Shown here: piece by piece, positions 25,435 to 34,124 of the stretch
How the letters are laid out: each line of letters opens with the position of its first letter
How positions within the stretch are numbered: position 1 is the stretch's first letter
NCBI GenBank assembly: GCA_020850535.1
Contig: JADZEM010000219.1
Location: forward strand, 1 to 64,000
Source of the DNA: Chloroflexota bacterium
Lineage (GTDB): Bacteria; Chloroflexota; UBA6077; JACCZL01
Direction of reading: 5' to 3'
DNA: 64,000 nucleotides
Made by a program: the position numbers and the translations under genes
Notes under the pieces: generated by a model
Databases searched by the model: none
What the model was told of the DNA's origin: nothing
The model's input: only the letters and a program-made list of their open reading frames with translations

Positions 25435-26442
25435 ATGGTCACGATCATGGACATAGCCCGCCGGGCGGGCGTCTCGAAGGTCACCGTCTCGCGGGTGCTG
25501 AACAACCGCCCGGACGTGAGCGCCGAGACCCGCGAGCGCATCCTCCAGCTGGTCACGGAGCTGCGCTACACTCCTGACGCGCGGGCGCGCAGCCTGACCC
25601 ACCGGCGCACGCGGACGGTCGGCCTGCTGATGGACGATCTCACCACGCCGTTCATGCTGGAGTCGATTCGCGGCATCGAACGGGTGATGCGCGAGCGCGG
25701 CTACCAGTTGATCCTGGCGAACAGCGATGGCAGCCCCGAACGCGAGCGGGCAACCTTGCGCCTCTTTCGCGAGCACCGGGTGGACGGCATCATCGCGATG
25801 CCGTGCCAGTTCGAAAGCTCAGCCATCGAGGATGTGGCGGCGGACGGCACGCCGCTGGTGCTGGTCAATCGCTTTCTCCAGCACGCGAACCTGGATGCCG
25901 TGCTGAACGACAACTACGCCGTGGGACGGCTCGGCACGCTCCACCTGGGACGAGCAGGCCGACGCCGAATCGGGCTGATCCTGCGGCGACGCACCATCTC
26001 GACGGTCTTCGAGCGGCTGCGCGGCTACCGCGACGCCCTGGCCGAGCTTGGCCTGCCGTTCGACCCGTCGCTGGTGGTGAAGATCGCGGAGACGTTCGAG
26101 GGGAGCCGTGAGGCCACCACCCAACTGCTCGGGCTGGCCGAGCCTCCAGACGCGATCTTCGCCTACAACGACGCGGTGGCGCTGGGCGTCCTCAGCGTCC
26201 TGCGTGAGCGCGGGCTGCGCGTCCCCGCCGACATGGCGGTGCTCGGCGGGGACCAGTTGACGGGCGGCGATCAGCTCTGGGTGCCGCTCTCGACCATCGC
26301 GCAGCGCGGCGCGACCATCGGCGAGCGGGCGGCATGGCTGCTGCTCGCGCGGATCGAGAAGGGGCCAGCGGAGGAGCCGCGGCGGATGCTGGTGCCGCCC
26401 GAGCTGATCGTGCGGGCGTCGTGCGGCGCGGCAGGACCGTGA
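25435..26442 (+). CDS. LacI-family transcriptional regulator
   Basis: A 335-residue sugar-responsive repressor. It has the LacI helix-turn-helix MDIARRAGVSKVTVSRVLNN (residues 5-24) and the hinge helix region, then a type-1 periplasmic-binding-like core (TVGLLMDDLTTPFMLESI). It ends with a typical LLARIEKG and PPELIVRASC. ATG 25435 and ATG 25447 are both possible starts; the latter matches most family members. Divergent from the epimerase/ABC operon, whose promoter carries a CG-centred palindrome, so it probably represses that operon until its sugar is present. Confidence 0.92.
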   Translation: MVTIMDIARRAGVSKVTVSRVLNNRPDVSAETRERILQLVTELRYTPDARARSLTHRRTRTVGLLMDDLTTPFMLESIRGIERVMRERGYQLILANSDGSPERERATLRLFREHRVDGIIAMPCQFESSAIEDVAADGTPLVLVNRFLQHANLDAVLNDNYAVGRLGTLHLGRAGRRRIGLILRRRTISTVFERLRGYRDALAELGLPFDPSLVVKIAETFEGSREATTQLLGLAEPPDAIFAYNDAVALGVLSVLRERGLRVPADMAVLGGDQLTGGDQLWVPLSTIAQRGATIGERAAWLLLARIEKGPAEEPRRMLVPPELIVRASCGAAGP

Positions 26443-26456
26443 CGGTGGCCCGGGAG

Positions 26457-26592
26457 CCGGGAAGGCCCTCACCCCCCAACCCCCTCTCCCTGTGCGCGGG
26501 CGAGGGGGAGCAACGCCTGTCTCGTGTGTCTCCCCCTCGCCCGCGCACAGGACCGGTGGCCCGACTGGGTCGGGGGGTGAGGGCCTTCCCGG
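26457..26592. terminator. Nested double hairpin between convergent genes
   Basis: Outer arms 26457-26477 and 26572-26592 are exact 21-bp reverse complements (containing GGAAGGCCCTCACCCCCC). Inner arms 26490-26510 and 26530-26550 form a second exact 21-bp stem (CTGTGCGCGGGCGAGGGGGAG region). Placed between the ends of the LacI gene and the solute-binding protein gene, it can act on transcripts from both. The form resembles known intergenic repeat types rather than a simple terminator. Confidence 0.65.
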
Positions 26593-26615
26593 GCCTGGGC
26601 TGCTGACCCGCGTGT

Positions 26616-28148
26616 CTACGCCTGCGAGAACAGCGTCGTCAGCTCGGCCTTGGCCTGCTTCAGGCCGTCCTCCACGCTCACGTCGTTCGACCAGATCCGC
26701 TGGACGTACCCATCCCAGACCCGAGACGCCTCTGCGCCGCGCCGGCCCGGCCAGGCCGTCTCGCGGGTCAGGCCCTCGTTGAGCTGGGTGTACGCCGCCT
26801 CCTGGCCCGGCAGCGTCTGCACCGAATGCTTCGTGACGTTCAGGTAGCCCGTCTGCATCCAGATCTTCGTGCCCTCCTCGGAGGCCGCGAACTTCAGGAA
26901 GTCCCAGGCCGCCACCTGCTGATCCTTGTCCTTGGCGTAGCAGCCGATGTACGACCCGCCCGCCGACATCCGCCGAGGCTTGCCGGTGAACAGCGGGAAG
27001 GTGCTGGTGTTGAAGTCGAACGAGAGGTTGCGCCGGAACCCGCCCAGCGCCGCGACGCTCGCCATGAACAGCGGGAGCGTGCCGCCGCTGAACGCCGCGT
27101 TGTTCTCCTGCGAGGTGGCCGTAGACCAGAGGCCGGCCTTGTTCAGATCGGCGATCGTCTTCATGGCCGTGACGGACTCGGGGCTGTCGATGGCCGGGGT
27201 GTTGTCGTCGTTGAGGATGCGGCCGCCGGCGCTCTGGATCAGGCTCTGGGCCGGCCAGTCCGAGTTGGTCCCGACGCCGATGATCGGCGCATTGGTGACG
27301 GCCTTGATCTTCGGTCCCAGCTCCGCAAACGCGGCCCAGTCCTTGAACAGCGCAGCCGGCTCGACGCCTGCCTTCTTCAGGACATCGTTGTTGTAGTAGA
27401 TGACCGGGCAGGACAGCGCGTACGGGAAGCCCTTGCGCTTGCCGTTGAGTGTCACGAGGTTGACGGCGGCCGGGTTCATGTTGGCCAGCATCGTGTCAAG
27501 CTCGCCGGCCGGCGCGAGGTCTTCCAGGTTCGTCGTGTTGAGGGCCGCCTCCGCGAAGTTGATGAACGCCCACGGCGTCATCACCAGGGCCGGCGGCTTG
27601 CCGGCCGCCATGTCGGCCTGCGCCTTCTGGATGCTCTCCAGGTAGACGGTGCTGTCTACGCGGCTGTTGACCTTCACGCCGGTGTTCCTGGCGTTGTAGG
27701 CGTTCACGACCTGCTCGGCCGGGTGGACCTGGGCAGACGTCGCGCCGGGCGGGGTGGCCCAGATGTGCGAGAAGTCGATCTGCACGGTCCGGCCGGTGAA
27801 GACCGGGGCCTGCTGGGCGGCCGGCGAGGGTGCAGGCGATGCGGCAGCGGCCGGGGAGGCCACCGGCGCGGCAGCAGCGGGCGACGCGCTGGCCGCCGGC
27901 GAGGCCCCAGCAGCAGGGGACGCCGCGGCAGCGCCGGCCGGCGAGGCGGCCGGCGCCGGCGACGCCTGCCCGCCGACCGCGACGGGCGGCGGCGCCGAGG
28001 TGCCGGCCGGCTTGGGGGCGGTGGTCGGCGCGGCGGGCGCGGGCGGTGCGCTGCAGGCCGAGAGCAGGGCCGCGCCGGCCGTGGCCAGGGCGCCAAACAC
28101 GAACGAGCGTCGGGCTACGCGGCGATTCGCGATCTGGTGCAGAGACAT
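26616..28148 (-). CDS. ABC transporter family 1 solute-binding lipoprotein (orphan)
   Basis: A 510-residue exported lipoprotein. The signal RRVARRSFVFGALATAG ends in the lipobox LLSAC. An unusually long Ala/Pro/Ser linker of near-repeats such as ASPAAGASPAAS (about residues 35-115) follows, then the binding fold (IWATPPGATSAQVHPAEQVV). I chose the ATG at 28148; the longer frame runs through spacer. It has no adjacent permease or ATPase and follows the SorC/DeoR regulator on the same strand (253-bp gap), so the two are probably functionally linked. It must use permeases encoded elsewhere. Confidence 0.88.
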   Translation of the reverse strand: MSLHQIANRRVARRSFVFGALATAGAALLSACSAPPAPAAPTTAPKPAGTSAPPPVAVGGQASPAPAASPAGAAAASPAAGASPAASASPAAAAPVASPAAAASPAPSPAAQQAPVFTGRTVQIDFSHIWATPPGATSAQVHPAEQVVNAYNARNTGVKVNSRVDSTVYLESIQKAQADMAAGKPPALVMTPWAFINFAEAALNTTNLEDLAPAGELDTMLANMNPAAVNLVTLNGKRKGFPYALSCPVIYYNNDVLKKAGVEPAALFKDWAAFAELGPKIKAVTNAPIIGVGTNSDWPAQSLIQSAGGRILNDDNTPAIDSPESVTAMKTIADLNKAGLWSTATSQENNAAFSGGTLPLFMASVAALGGFRRNLSFDFNTSTFPLFTGKPRRMSAGGSYIGCYAKDKDQQVAAWDFLKFAASEEGTKIWMQTGYLNVTKHSVQTLPGQEAAYTQLNEGLTRETAWPGRRGAEASRVWDGYVQRIWSNDVSVEDGLKQAKAELTTLFSQA

Positions 28149-28401
28149 TCTGATTCCGTTCGCGGCAGAACGCCGCTGGCCTGCCAGCGGACGCAGGCGC
28201 GCCTGTCCCACACAGGCCGCTCTGCCGCCTCTCCCTTCTGTTGAGACTGCGCTCACGAGGCCGCGCGCACCGCGTACGTCAGGGGCCACCCGACCGGTGC
28301 GTTGCCGCCTCTGCGGTGCATGCCGTGGACTCCGCTCGCCGTCGAGCGGCCTGGACAGGGTGCGTGTTCCGGCTGCCGACCCGTGCGCTGCCGATGCAGC
28401 G

Positions 28402-29361
28402 TCAGGCGTCGTCAGATAGGGCCAGGACGGCGTCTGCACCGACGTCGTCGATGACCAGCGAGGCGATCAGGCCGCCGCGCAAGGCAGCATGGACTGCCGC
28501 CGCCCGCCGCGGGCCGTTGGTCACGCCGACGACGTGGGCGCATCGTCGGAGCACATCCAGGTCGATGCTCAAGACACGGTCTCGATACTCAGTCGCGCAC
28601 TCCCTCCCGTCACGATCGAAGAATCGTCCACAGATCTCGCCGACAACGCCGCTGCGTCCTAGATCCGCCAGTTCGGCCGGACGGAACACGCCTTGCTCCA
28701 CGAAGATCGAGTCGGCGAGCGTCCCGATCCCCACGAAGGCCAGGGTCAGGGTGTCGAACAGCTCCCAGACGAGGCGGATGTGGGCGTGGGCCAGCAGCAT
28801 GTCGCGGGCCTGCCGGTCCTGCACGACGGCCGGCGCGTTCACGGTGTAAAACGCGCCCTGGAGCCGCCGCGCCAGCTCGCGGCTGATCTCCAGCCCGTCG
28901 ATGGCGGTCGTCTGGGGGCCGATGTTGCCCATCATCGGCAGGATCGTCACGTGCTGGGCGGCCTCGGCCGGGGCCATGAAGCTGACGAGCGCCGCGAGGG
29001 TCCGTCCGCCTGAGACGCCGACCGTCGCGCCAGCACCGATCAGCTCGGACGCCGCCGCAGCCGCGAAGTAGCCGACTGTCCGCCCGACGTTCGCCGCCGA
29101 GCGGCCAGTGGTCCGGATGACCACCGCGTGGCGCACGCCGAAACGGTCCTGGAGGGCCGCCTCGCGCTGGCGGTCACGCGGGTCGTAGGGGCTGACCGAG
29201 ATCTGGACGAGGCCCCGGTCGCGCGCGCTCTTGAGCAGGCGCGAGACGGTGGAGCGGGAGACGCCGAGGAGGTCGCCGATCTCGCGCTGGTCGAGCTGAT
29301 CGAGGTAGTACATCCGCGCAGCGGAGGCGAGCAAGTCGTCCGAGTCGTCAGGAACAGCCAT
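28402..29361 (-). CDS. SorC/DeoR-family sugar-binding transcriptional regulator
   Basis: A 319-residue regulator. The N-terminal helix-turn-helix (LDQREIGDLLGVSRSTVSRL, about 23-42) is followed by the SorC sugar-phosphate-binding domain, with GGRTLAALV, a TILPMMGNIG segment and GIGTLADS as usual landmarks. I chose the ATG at 29361, about 9 bp after GGAGAGAG; an alternative ATG at 29400 would run into a direct repeat that looks like an operator. It sits before the orphan binding protein and probably responds to the phosphorylated form of the sugar taken up. Confidence 0.88.
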   Translation of the reverse strand: MAVPDDSDDLLASAARMYYLDQLDQREIGDLLGVSRSTVSRLLKSARDRGLVQISVSPYDPRDRQREAALQDRFGVRHAVVIRTTGRSAANVGRTVGYFAAAAASELIGAGATVGVSGGRTLAALVSFMAPAEAAQHVTILPMMGNIGPQTTAIDGLEISRELARRLQGAFYTVNAPAVVQDRQARDMLLAHAHIRLVWELFDTLTLAFVGIGTLADSIFVEQGVFRPAELADLGRSGVVGEICGRFFDRDGRECATEYRDRVLSIDLDVLRRCAHVVGVTNGPRRAAAVHAALRGGLIASLVIDDVGADAVLALSDDA

Positions 29362-29388
29362 CAGACGGCGCTCTCTCTCCAGGGCCGC

Positions 29389-29411
29389 ACAGATGTGCAT
29401 GAACAGATGTG
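29389..29411. promoter_or_regulatory. Candidate SorC operator (direct repeat)
   Basis: ACAGATGTG occurs twice with 14-bp spacing (29389-29397 and 29403-29411), 28-50 bp upstream of the SorC start. Such paired sites suit binding by a tetrameric SorC protein and hint at autoregulation. Inference from position. Confidence 0.4.
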
Positions 29412-29499
29412 TACGCCTGCGAGGGAGCGTACCATCCGTCCCGGAGGGTGTCAAGTGACGCGCTCAAGCGTCGGTGGGAATGTGTGAGCGTTCAGTTGT

Positions 29500-29563
29500 C
29501 AGTCATCAGTTGTCAGTGCTGAATGCCTCTCACCGATCGCTGACGACTGACAACTGATGACTG
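29500..29563. terminator. 18-bp inverted repeat after the riboswitch-controlled gene
   Basis: CAGTCATCAGTTGTCAGT (29500-29517) and its exact reverse complement (29546-29563) flank 28 bp. It begins 11 bp beyond the stop of the 82-residue protein gene (minus strand) and could end its transcript before the SorC gene. The arms also contain smaller direct repeats of CAGTTGTCAGT, so it may be a repeat-family member. Confidence 0.55.
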
Positions 29564-29573
29564 GCCACTCGTC

Positions 29574-29822
29574 TCAGTACTGGCGGTCGCCGGACGCCTC
29601 AACGGCCCAACGGCGGCGCTCCTCTGCCAACGGACGCCACTCTTCGGCGGCGCTCGTCGTGGTGAAGCGGGGGAACCAGCGCCCCTTGAGGCCGATGGTC
29701 GCGGTGGCAGGGCGCTCGACGGTCTTCGCAGCCGTTGACGTCGTCGTGTCGGCGTCATCCGACGTGAAACAGGCGCGGTCGAGACGGCGGTACCAGATAG
29801 CCTGGGCGGTTTCGCGATGCAT
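29574..29822 (-). CDS. 82-residue protein of unknown function under a c-di-AMP riboswitch
   Basis: A small soluble-looking protein with no signal peptide or membrane segment. The N-terminal helix (HRETAQAIWYRRLDRACF) is followed by a Thr/Asp/Ala-rich middle, a TIGLKGRWFPRFTTT segment, and a Trp/Arg/Glu-rich C-terminus (EEWRPLAEERRRWAVEA). I recognise no family. The ATG is preceded by GAGGAG about 10 bp upstream, and this ribosome site is enclosed in a hairpin directly after a ydaO-type riboswitch, which strongly supports it as a real regulated gene. Usual targets of this riboswitch are cell-wall hydrolases, potassium or osmolyte transporters; this product resembles none of them. Confidence 0.65.
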   Translation of the reverse strand: MHRETAQAIWYRRLDRACFTSDDADTTTSTAAKTVERPATATIGLKGRWFPRFTTTSAAEEWRPLAEERRRWAVEASGDRQY

Positions 29823-29824
29823 GG

Positions 29825-29857
29825 GCGCACGCTCCTCGTGATGTGGAGTGGGTGCGC
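29825..29857 (-). promoter_or_regulatory. Hairpin hiding the ribosome-binding site
   Basis: On the minus strand GCGCAC (29857-29852) pairs with GTGCGC (29830-29825), and CTCC (29848-29845) pairs with GGAG (29835-29832), which is part of the GAGGAG ribosome site. It lies between the riboswitch and the ATG, so ligand state could control translation. Seen directly as complementarity; the switching itself is inference. Confidence 0.65.
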
Positions 29858-29859
29858 TT

Positions 29860-30110
29860 CCTTCACTGGGCCTACGGGGTTAGCTGTCGGGTTCGGATCG
29901 GAAGCGTCGAGATCCTACGCGCCGGCGAGGCACGATTCACCCCAGGTCAAGACCTTGACGCGCGCATCAGGGGCTGATGCGCATCATCCACGCCGGCCGC
30001 GTTGCTCGGGCCAGTGCGGATTCGGGTCCCCCGCCCTGCCGCCCCTCGGGGCTGGCAAGCTCGGCCGGGTCGTTCTGGGAACTCGCTCCTTTCACATCCT
30101 CGGGTCGCAG
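29860..30110 (-). promoter_or_regulatory. Cyclic di-AMP riboswitch (ydaO/yuaA type)
   Basis: Read on the minus strand, the conserved blocks occur in the right order: GGGGGACCCGAA (about 30034-30022), GGGGTGAATC (about 29943-29934), GTAGGATC (about 29918-29911), then CCGAACCCGACAGCTAACC (about 29896-29878) and GTAGGC (29873-29868). These are the invariant parts of the ydaO aptamer, in particular the CGAACCCGnCAGCTAAC segment. A variable hairpin arm (GATGCGCATCAGCCCCTGATGCGCG region) lies between the first two blocks, as in the family. Boundaries are approximate. It precedes the 82-residue protein gene. In known cases, high c-di-AMP turns expression off. Confidence 0.88.
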
Positions 30111-30450
30111 GGTCTCTGAGGGTTGAGCCTCGCTGCGCGACGATGTGCGGAGAGGCGTTGGCGTGACCGGTGTGGTGAGGGCGTCAATTGCCCCCTGGTC
30201 CCATGCGCCAACAGACACCAACAGTATAGCAGTCGATTCCGGGGCCTCCCCGAACGCGCGTCTCGGACGCGCTACGAGAGACGAGCCGTCGCAAGAGGTA
30301 ACGCACGGACCGTGCCCCTGGGGGATCACCCACCTGGGTCGTTGCTGCTTGGGCCGTCGGGGGTGAGGTCAGCCTGGCCGGGACCGCCGCTGCTGCTGCG
30401 TCGGGGTGTACTAAAATCTCCTGCATGCTCGCCGGACAGCGCCGTTCAGC
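30111..30450. other. Spacer upstream of riboswitch and CoA transferase
   Basis: No gene seen. On the minus strand a TATACT box (30228-30223) lies about 110 bp before the aptamer and may be the riboswitch promoter's -10; no good -35 is seen. On the plus strand TAAAAT (30412-30417), 34 bp before the CoA transferase ATG, is a possible -10. The rest is unremarkable. Confidence 0.4.
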
Positions 30451-31758
30451 ATGACCGCCCACCTGCTCGCCGGCGTCCGCGTCGTCGATCTGACCTGGGC
30501 GCTGTCGGGTCCGTTCTGCACCCTCCTGCTGGCTGGCCTGGGTGCGGACGTCATCAAGATCGAGAACCCGGCCGGTCCGGACTCCTCCCGTACCAACGCA
30601 CCGTTCCTCGGGCGAGACGGCCTCAGCGTCCTGCAGCGCCACGAAGACGACATGTCGCTCGGGCATATCGTGCGCTCGCGCGGGAAGCGGGCGGTCACGC
30701 TCAACCTGAAGCATCCGCAGGGCCGCGAGGTCTTCGCCGATCTGGTGCGCGATGCTCACGTGGTGGTCGAGAACTTCTCCCGTGGCACGCTCGACCGGTT
30801 GGGCGTCGGCTACGCCTGGGGTGCCGGCATCAACCCGGCCATCGTCTACTGCTCGATCAGCGGCTTCGGCGCTGACGGCCCGCCCGGCGGCGGCAAGGCG
30901 ATGGACGTGGTGATTCAGGCGTTGAGCGGCCTGATGCTGGCCAGCGGCAACGCCGACGACCCTCCCATCCGCAACGGCGTCCCGCTGGGCGACCTGACCG
31001 CGCCGCTGTTCGCCGCGATCGGCATCCTGGCGGCGCTCCGGCAGGCCGAGCAGACAGGCGTCGGGCAGCAGGTGGACGTCTCGATGCTCGGAGCGCTGAC
31101 GTCGCTGGTGGGCGCGGAGCCGTTCGACGCGATGGCCCGCTGCGGCGTCCCCGTCCGGACCGGCCCGAAAATGACCCGCCTCGTGCCGTTCGGCATCTTC
31201 CAGACGGCGGACGGCTTCGTCACGCTGACCGCGCCGACCGACCGTCAGTTCGCGGACATCGTGGGGGTGATGGGCCAGCCCGGCCTGCTGACTGACGAGC
31301 GCTTTCGCACCCGCGACCGCCGCGTCGCGAACGCGCAGGCGTTGGAAGAGATGGTGGAAGCGTGGACGCGCTCCCACACCACGGCGGAGGTCGTGACGCT
31401 GCTGGACGCGGTCGGCGTGCCGGCGGCCGAGGTCCGCGACCCGCGCGAGGCCGTCCACGACGAGCGGGTCTTGCGGCGCGGGGAGATCGTGCCGCTGCGC
31501 CACCCGACGTACCGTCCGGCCCTGGCCGCCACCGAGGGGTCAGCGGCCGGCCGCTCAGCGGATGCCGCCGCCCCGGGCGAGCCGGCTGGCGACGCCGAGG
31601 TCTACGGCACCGGCCTGCCCATCCGCTTCTCGGCCGCCGAGGCTGGCTACGCCCGGCCGGCCCCGTGGGTCGGCGAGCACAACGACGAGGTCTACGGCGG
31701 CCTGCTGGGCTACACCCCCGAGCGGCTCGCCCGGCTGCGAGCAGACGGCGTCATCTGA
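30451..31758 (+). CDS. CaiB/BaiF family CoA transferase (family III)
   Basis: A 435-residue cytoplasmic enzyme that moves CoA between carboxylic acids. The N-terminal LAGVRVVDLTWALSGPFCTL and LGADVIKIENPAGPDSSR match family III, and the catalytic Asp lies in KAMDVVIQALSGLM (about residue 152). GFGADGPPGGGKAMD corresponds to the usual active-site approach. Family members interlock as ring-shaped dimers. The gene stands alone, convergent with a small acidic protein gene 10 bp away. The CoA donor and acceptor cannot be told from the sequence. Confidence 0.9.
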   Translation: MTAHLLAGVRVVDLTWALSGPFCTLLLAGLGADVIKIENPAGPDSSRTNAPFLGRDGLSVLQRHEDDMSLGHIVRSRGKRAVTLNLKHPQGREVFADLVRDAHVVVENFSRGTLDRLGVGYAWGAGINPAIVYCSISGFGADGPPGGGKAMDVVIQALSGLMLASGNADDPPIRNGVPLGDLTAPLFAAIGILAALRQAEQTGVGQQVDVSMLGALTSLVGAEPFDAMARCGVPVRTGPKMTRLVPFGIFQTADGFVTLTAPTDRQFADIVGVMGQPGLLTDERFRTRDRRVANAQALEEMVEAWTRSHTTAEVVTLLDAVGVPAAEVRDPREAVHDERVLRRGEIVPLRHPTYRPALAATEGSAAGRSADAAAPGEPAGDAEVYGTGLPIRFSAAEAGYARPAPWVGEHNDEVYGGLLGYTPERLARLRADGVI

Positions 31759-31768
31759 GCCGACCGCC

Positions 31769-32143
31769 TCATCGGCCGTCGGCTCGCTCGGGCACGTGGT
31801 CGTCGTCGTCGACGTCTTCGTCGTCGTCCTGCATCAGGTCGTCGGCCGGCAGCTCCTCGCCGAACCGCTCGCGCCAGAACTGCCGCGCCCCCTCCGGATC
31901 GGATTCGAGCAGCTCATCCAGCCTGAGCAGATCCTCGTCCGTGAGCTGGGCCAGCCGGGCGACGGTCTCCGCCGAGGCGTCAACCGCCTCCGGCTCCTCG
32001 TCATCGTCGTGCCCGTTGGTCAGGGCCACGCCGCGCCCACCGCGACCGTGCACCAGCAGCTCCAGAAGCTGCGCCGCCAGCGCGAGCTCCTCTCCTGGCA
32101 GCTGGTCGACCAACTCGTGTAAACGTCTGCGTTCATCCGCCAC
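31769..32143 (-). CDS. Small acidic protein, unknown function
   Basis: A 124-residue protein. The N-terminal half is helical (RRRLHELVDQLPGEELALAA), similar in style to small regulatory or antitoxin-like proteins, and the C-terminus is very acidic, with a DDDEDVDDDDHVPE stretch. I chose the GTG at 32143 because GGAGG lies 8 bp before it; the ATG at 32158 overlaps that ribosome site. It is divergent from prolyl-tRNA synthetase. I see no toxin partner next to it, so a toxin-antitoxin role is not supported. Confidence 0.6.
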   Translation of the reverse strand: MADERRRLHELVDQLPGEELALAAQLLELLVHGRGGRGVALTNGHDDDEEPEAVDASAETVARLAQLTDEDLLRLDELLESDPEGARQFWRERFGEELPADDLMQDDDEDVDDDDHVPERADGR

Positions 32144-32245
32144 GCAGCGCACCTCCATCCTGCCAGGGTGTACACCATCGAGTCTGCTATTGCCAGTCGC
32201 AAGCCCGACTGCGCTAACGTTGTACTGACGCAGTGAGGAATCGTG

Positions 32246-34015
32246 ATGACCGTTTCACGTTGGAGTCGGCTGTTTGCGCCGACGCTCAAAGAAGCTCCCG
32301 TCGATGCCGTCGCCGTCTCCCACCGCCTGCTGGTACGGGCCGGGTTCGTTCGGCAACTGGCGGCCGGCATCTACAGCTACCTGCCGCTGGCGATCCGCAC
32401 GCTGGCGAAGGTCGAGGCCATCATCCGCGAGGAGATGGAGCGCATCGGCGGTCAGGAGTTCCGCCTGCCGGCCCTCCACCCGGCCGAGATCTGGCGGCAG
32501 AGCGGTCGGTGGGAGGTCATGGGCGACGAGATGTTCCGTCTGACCGACCGCCGGGGCAGCGAGTATGGCCTGGGGATGACCCACGAGGAGATCTTCACCC
32601 TGCTGGCCCGTGATGAGCTACGCAGCTATCGCGACCTTCCGCAAGTCTGGTACCAGATCCAGACCAAGTTCCGAGACGAGCCACGCCCGAAGTCCGGCCT
32701 GCTGCGGGTCCGCGAGTTCCCGATGAAGGACGCCTACACCTTCGACCTCGACCAGGCCGGGCTGGACGCCGCCTACGACGATCAGCGCGCCGCCTACGAG
32801 CGCATCTTCCGACGTTGCGGCATCCCGACCGTCATGGTGCAGGCGCACTCGGGGGCGATGGGCGGCAGCGGCTCGGCGGAGTTCATGGCGCGCACGGACG
32901 CCGGCGAGGATCTGGTGGCGGCCTGCACCTCGTGTGACTATGCCGCCAATGTCGAGACGGCCATCGCGCGGATCGAGGCGGCCGGCGCGCCAGACCCGGC
33001 CGATCTGCGTGACACGCCCGAGCGGTTCGCGACGCCCGGCGTGGTGACCATCGACGCGCTGGCGTCGCCGCCGTACAGCGTCGCCCCGCATCGTCAGCTC
33101 AAGACGCTGATCTACGTCGCGGACGGCACGCCGGTCGTGGCGGTCGTGCGCGGCGATCACTCCCTGAGCGAGGCGAAACTCCAGACGGCGACGGGCGCGA
33201 GCGTCGTGCGCCCTGCTGCCCCCGAGGAGATCGTCCCGCTGATGGGGGCGCATCCTGGCTCGCTGGGGGCGGTGCGGTTCACGGGGGCGACGGTCCTGGT
33301 GGACACGGTGCTGGCCGAGGCCGCCGGCATGGTGACCGGGGCCAACGACGACGGCGTCCACCTGCGCGGTGTGGATGTCCAGCGCGACGTGCTGCCGTTC
33401 GGGCTGGCCGGGCAGGATGGCGCGGCCGGCGCACGGGCGATCGATCTCCGCACCGTCCAGCCTGGGGAGGGCTGCCCCCGCTGCGACGGTCACCTGGAGG
33501 TCTTCAAGGCGCTGGAGCTGGGGCACATCTTCAAGCTTGGCGCCAAGTACTCGACGCCGCTCGGCGCGAACGTGCTGACGGCGGACGGCGCGAGCGTCCC
33601 GATCTTCATGGGCAGCTACGGCATCGGCGTCGGGCGGGTGATGGCGGCGGCCATCGAGCTGCACCACGACGACGACGGCATCATCTGGCCGTGGAGCATC
33701 GCGCCGTATCACGTGCAGTTGCTGACGCTCGGGCGCGAGCCGGCCCTGGCCCAGTGCGCCGAGGAGGTGCTGGCGATGCTCCAGGCGGCCGGCCTGGACG
33801 TGCTCTACGACGACCGCGACGCGCGGGCCGGCGTGAAGTTCAAGGATGCCGACCTGCTGGGCCTGCCACTGCGGCTGAGCATCGGGCAGAAGGGGCTGGC
33901 GCAGGGCGCCGTCGAGTGGAAGGAGCGAGACGGCGGGGCGGTCGAGCTGACGCCGCTGGCGGAGCTGCCGGAGCGGCTGCGGGCGTCGATCGAGCGACGC
34001 AGCCGGACCCGGTAG
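32246..34015 (+). CDS. proS: Prolyl-tRNA synthetase (bacterial type)
   Basis: A 589-residue class II aminoacyl-tRNA synthetase, full length. It shows motif 2 ([17 protein letters not shown], about 144-160), a YbaK-like editing insertion (about 230-390, with [17 protein letters not shown]) that clears mischarged alanine, motif 3 ([15 protein letters not shown], about 457-471) and the C-terminal anticodon-binding domain. Charges tRNA-Pro in the cytoplasm; essential. GAGGA precedes a GTG-ATG pair (32243/32246); either could be used and I take the ATG. No T-box leader is visible in the 100-bp spacer. Confidence 0.95.
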   Translation: MTVSRWSRLFAPTLKEAPVDAVAVSHRLLVRAGFVRQLAAGIYSYLPLAIRTLAKVEAIIREEMERIGGQEFRLPALHPAEIWRQSGRWEVMGDEMFRLTDRRGSEYGLGMTHEEIFTLLARDELRSYRDLPQVWYQIQTKFRDEPRPKSGLLRVREFPMKDAYTFDLDQAGLDAAYDDQRAAYERIFRRCGIPTVMVQAHSGAMGGSGSAEFMARTDAGEDLVAACTSCDYAANVETAIARIEAAGAPDPADLRDTPERFATPGVVTIDALASPPYSVAPHRQLKTLIYVADGTPVVAVVRGDHSLSEAKLQTATGASVVRPAAPEEIVPLMGAHPGSLGAVRFTGATVLVDTVLAEAAGMVTGANDDGVHLRGVDVQRDVLPFGLAGQDGAAGARAIDLRTVQPGEGCPRCDGHLEVFKALELGHIFKLGAKYSTPLGANVLTADGASVPIFMGSYGIGVGRVMAAAIELHHDDDGIIWPWSIAPYHVQLLTLGREPALAQCAEEVLAMLQAAGLDVLYDDRDARAGVKFKDADLLGLPLRLSIGQKGLAQGAVEWKERDGGAVELTPLAELPERLRASIERRSRTR

Positions 34016-34124
34016 CGACTCCTTGAGACAGCGGCTCAGGCTCGGGCGGAATCGAGCTGTTCGTTGTTGGCGACGACCTCCTGCGCCCTGGCATAGCTTT
34101 CGATCAGCAACTGCTGCGGCCTGA

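Noticed and set aside
31769-32143. Antitoxin gene of a toxin-antitoxin pair
   Set aside because: No adjacent toxin-like gene: neighbours are a CoA transferase and ProRS. The acidic tail alone is not evidence.
32159-32245. T-box leader before prolyl-tRNA synthetase
   Set aside because: The spacer is under 100 bp and lacks the antiterminator core and specifier structure.
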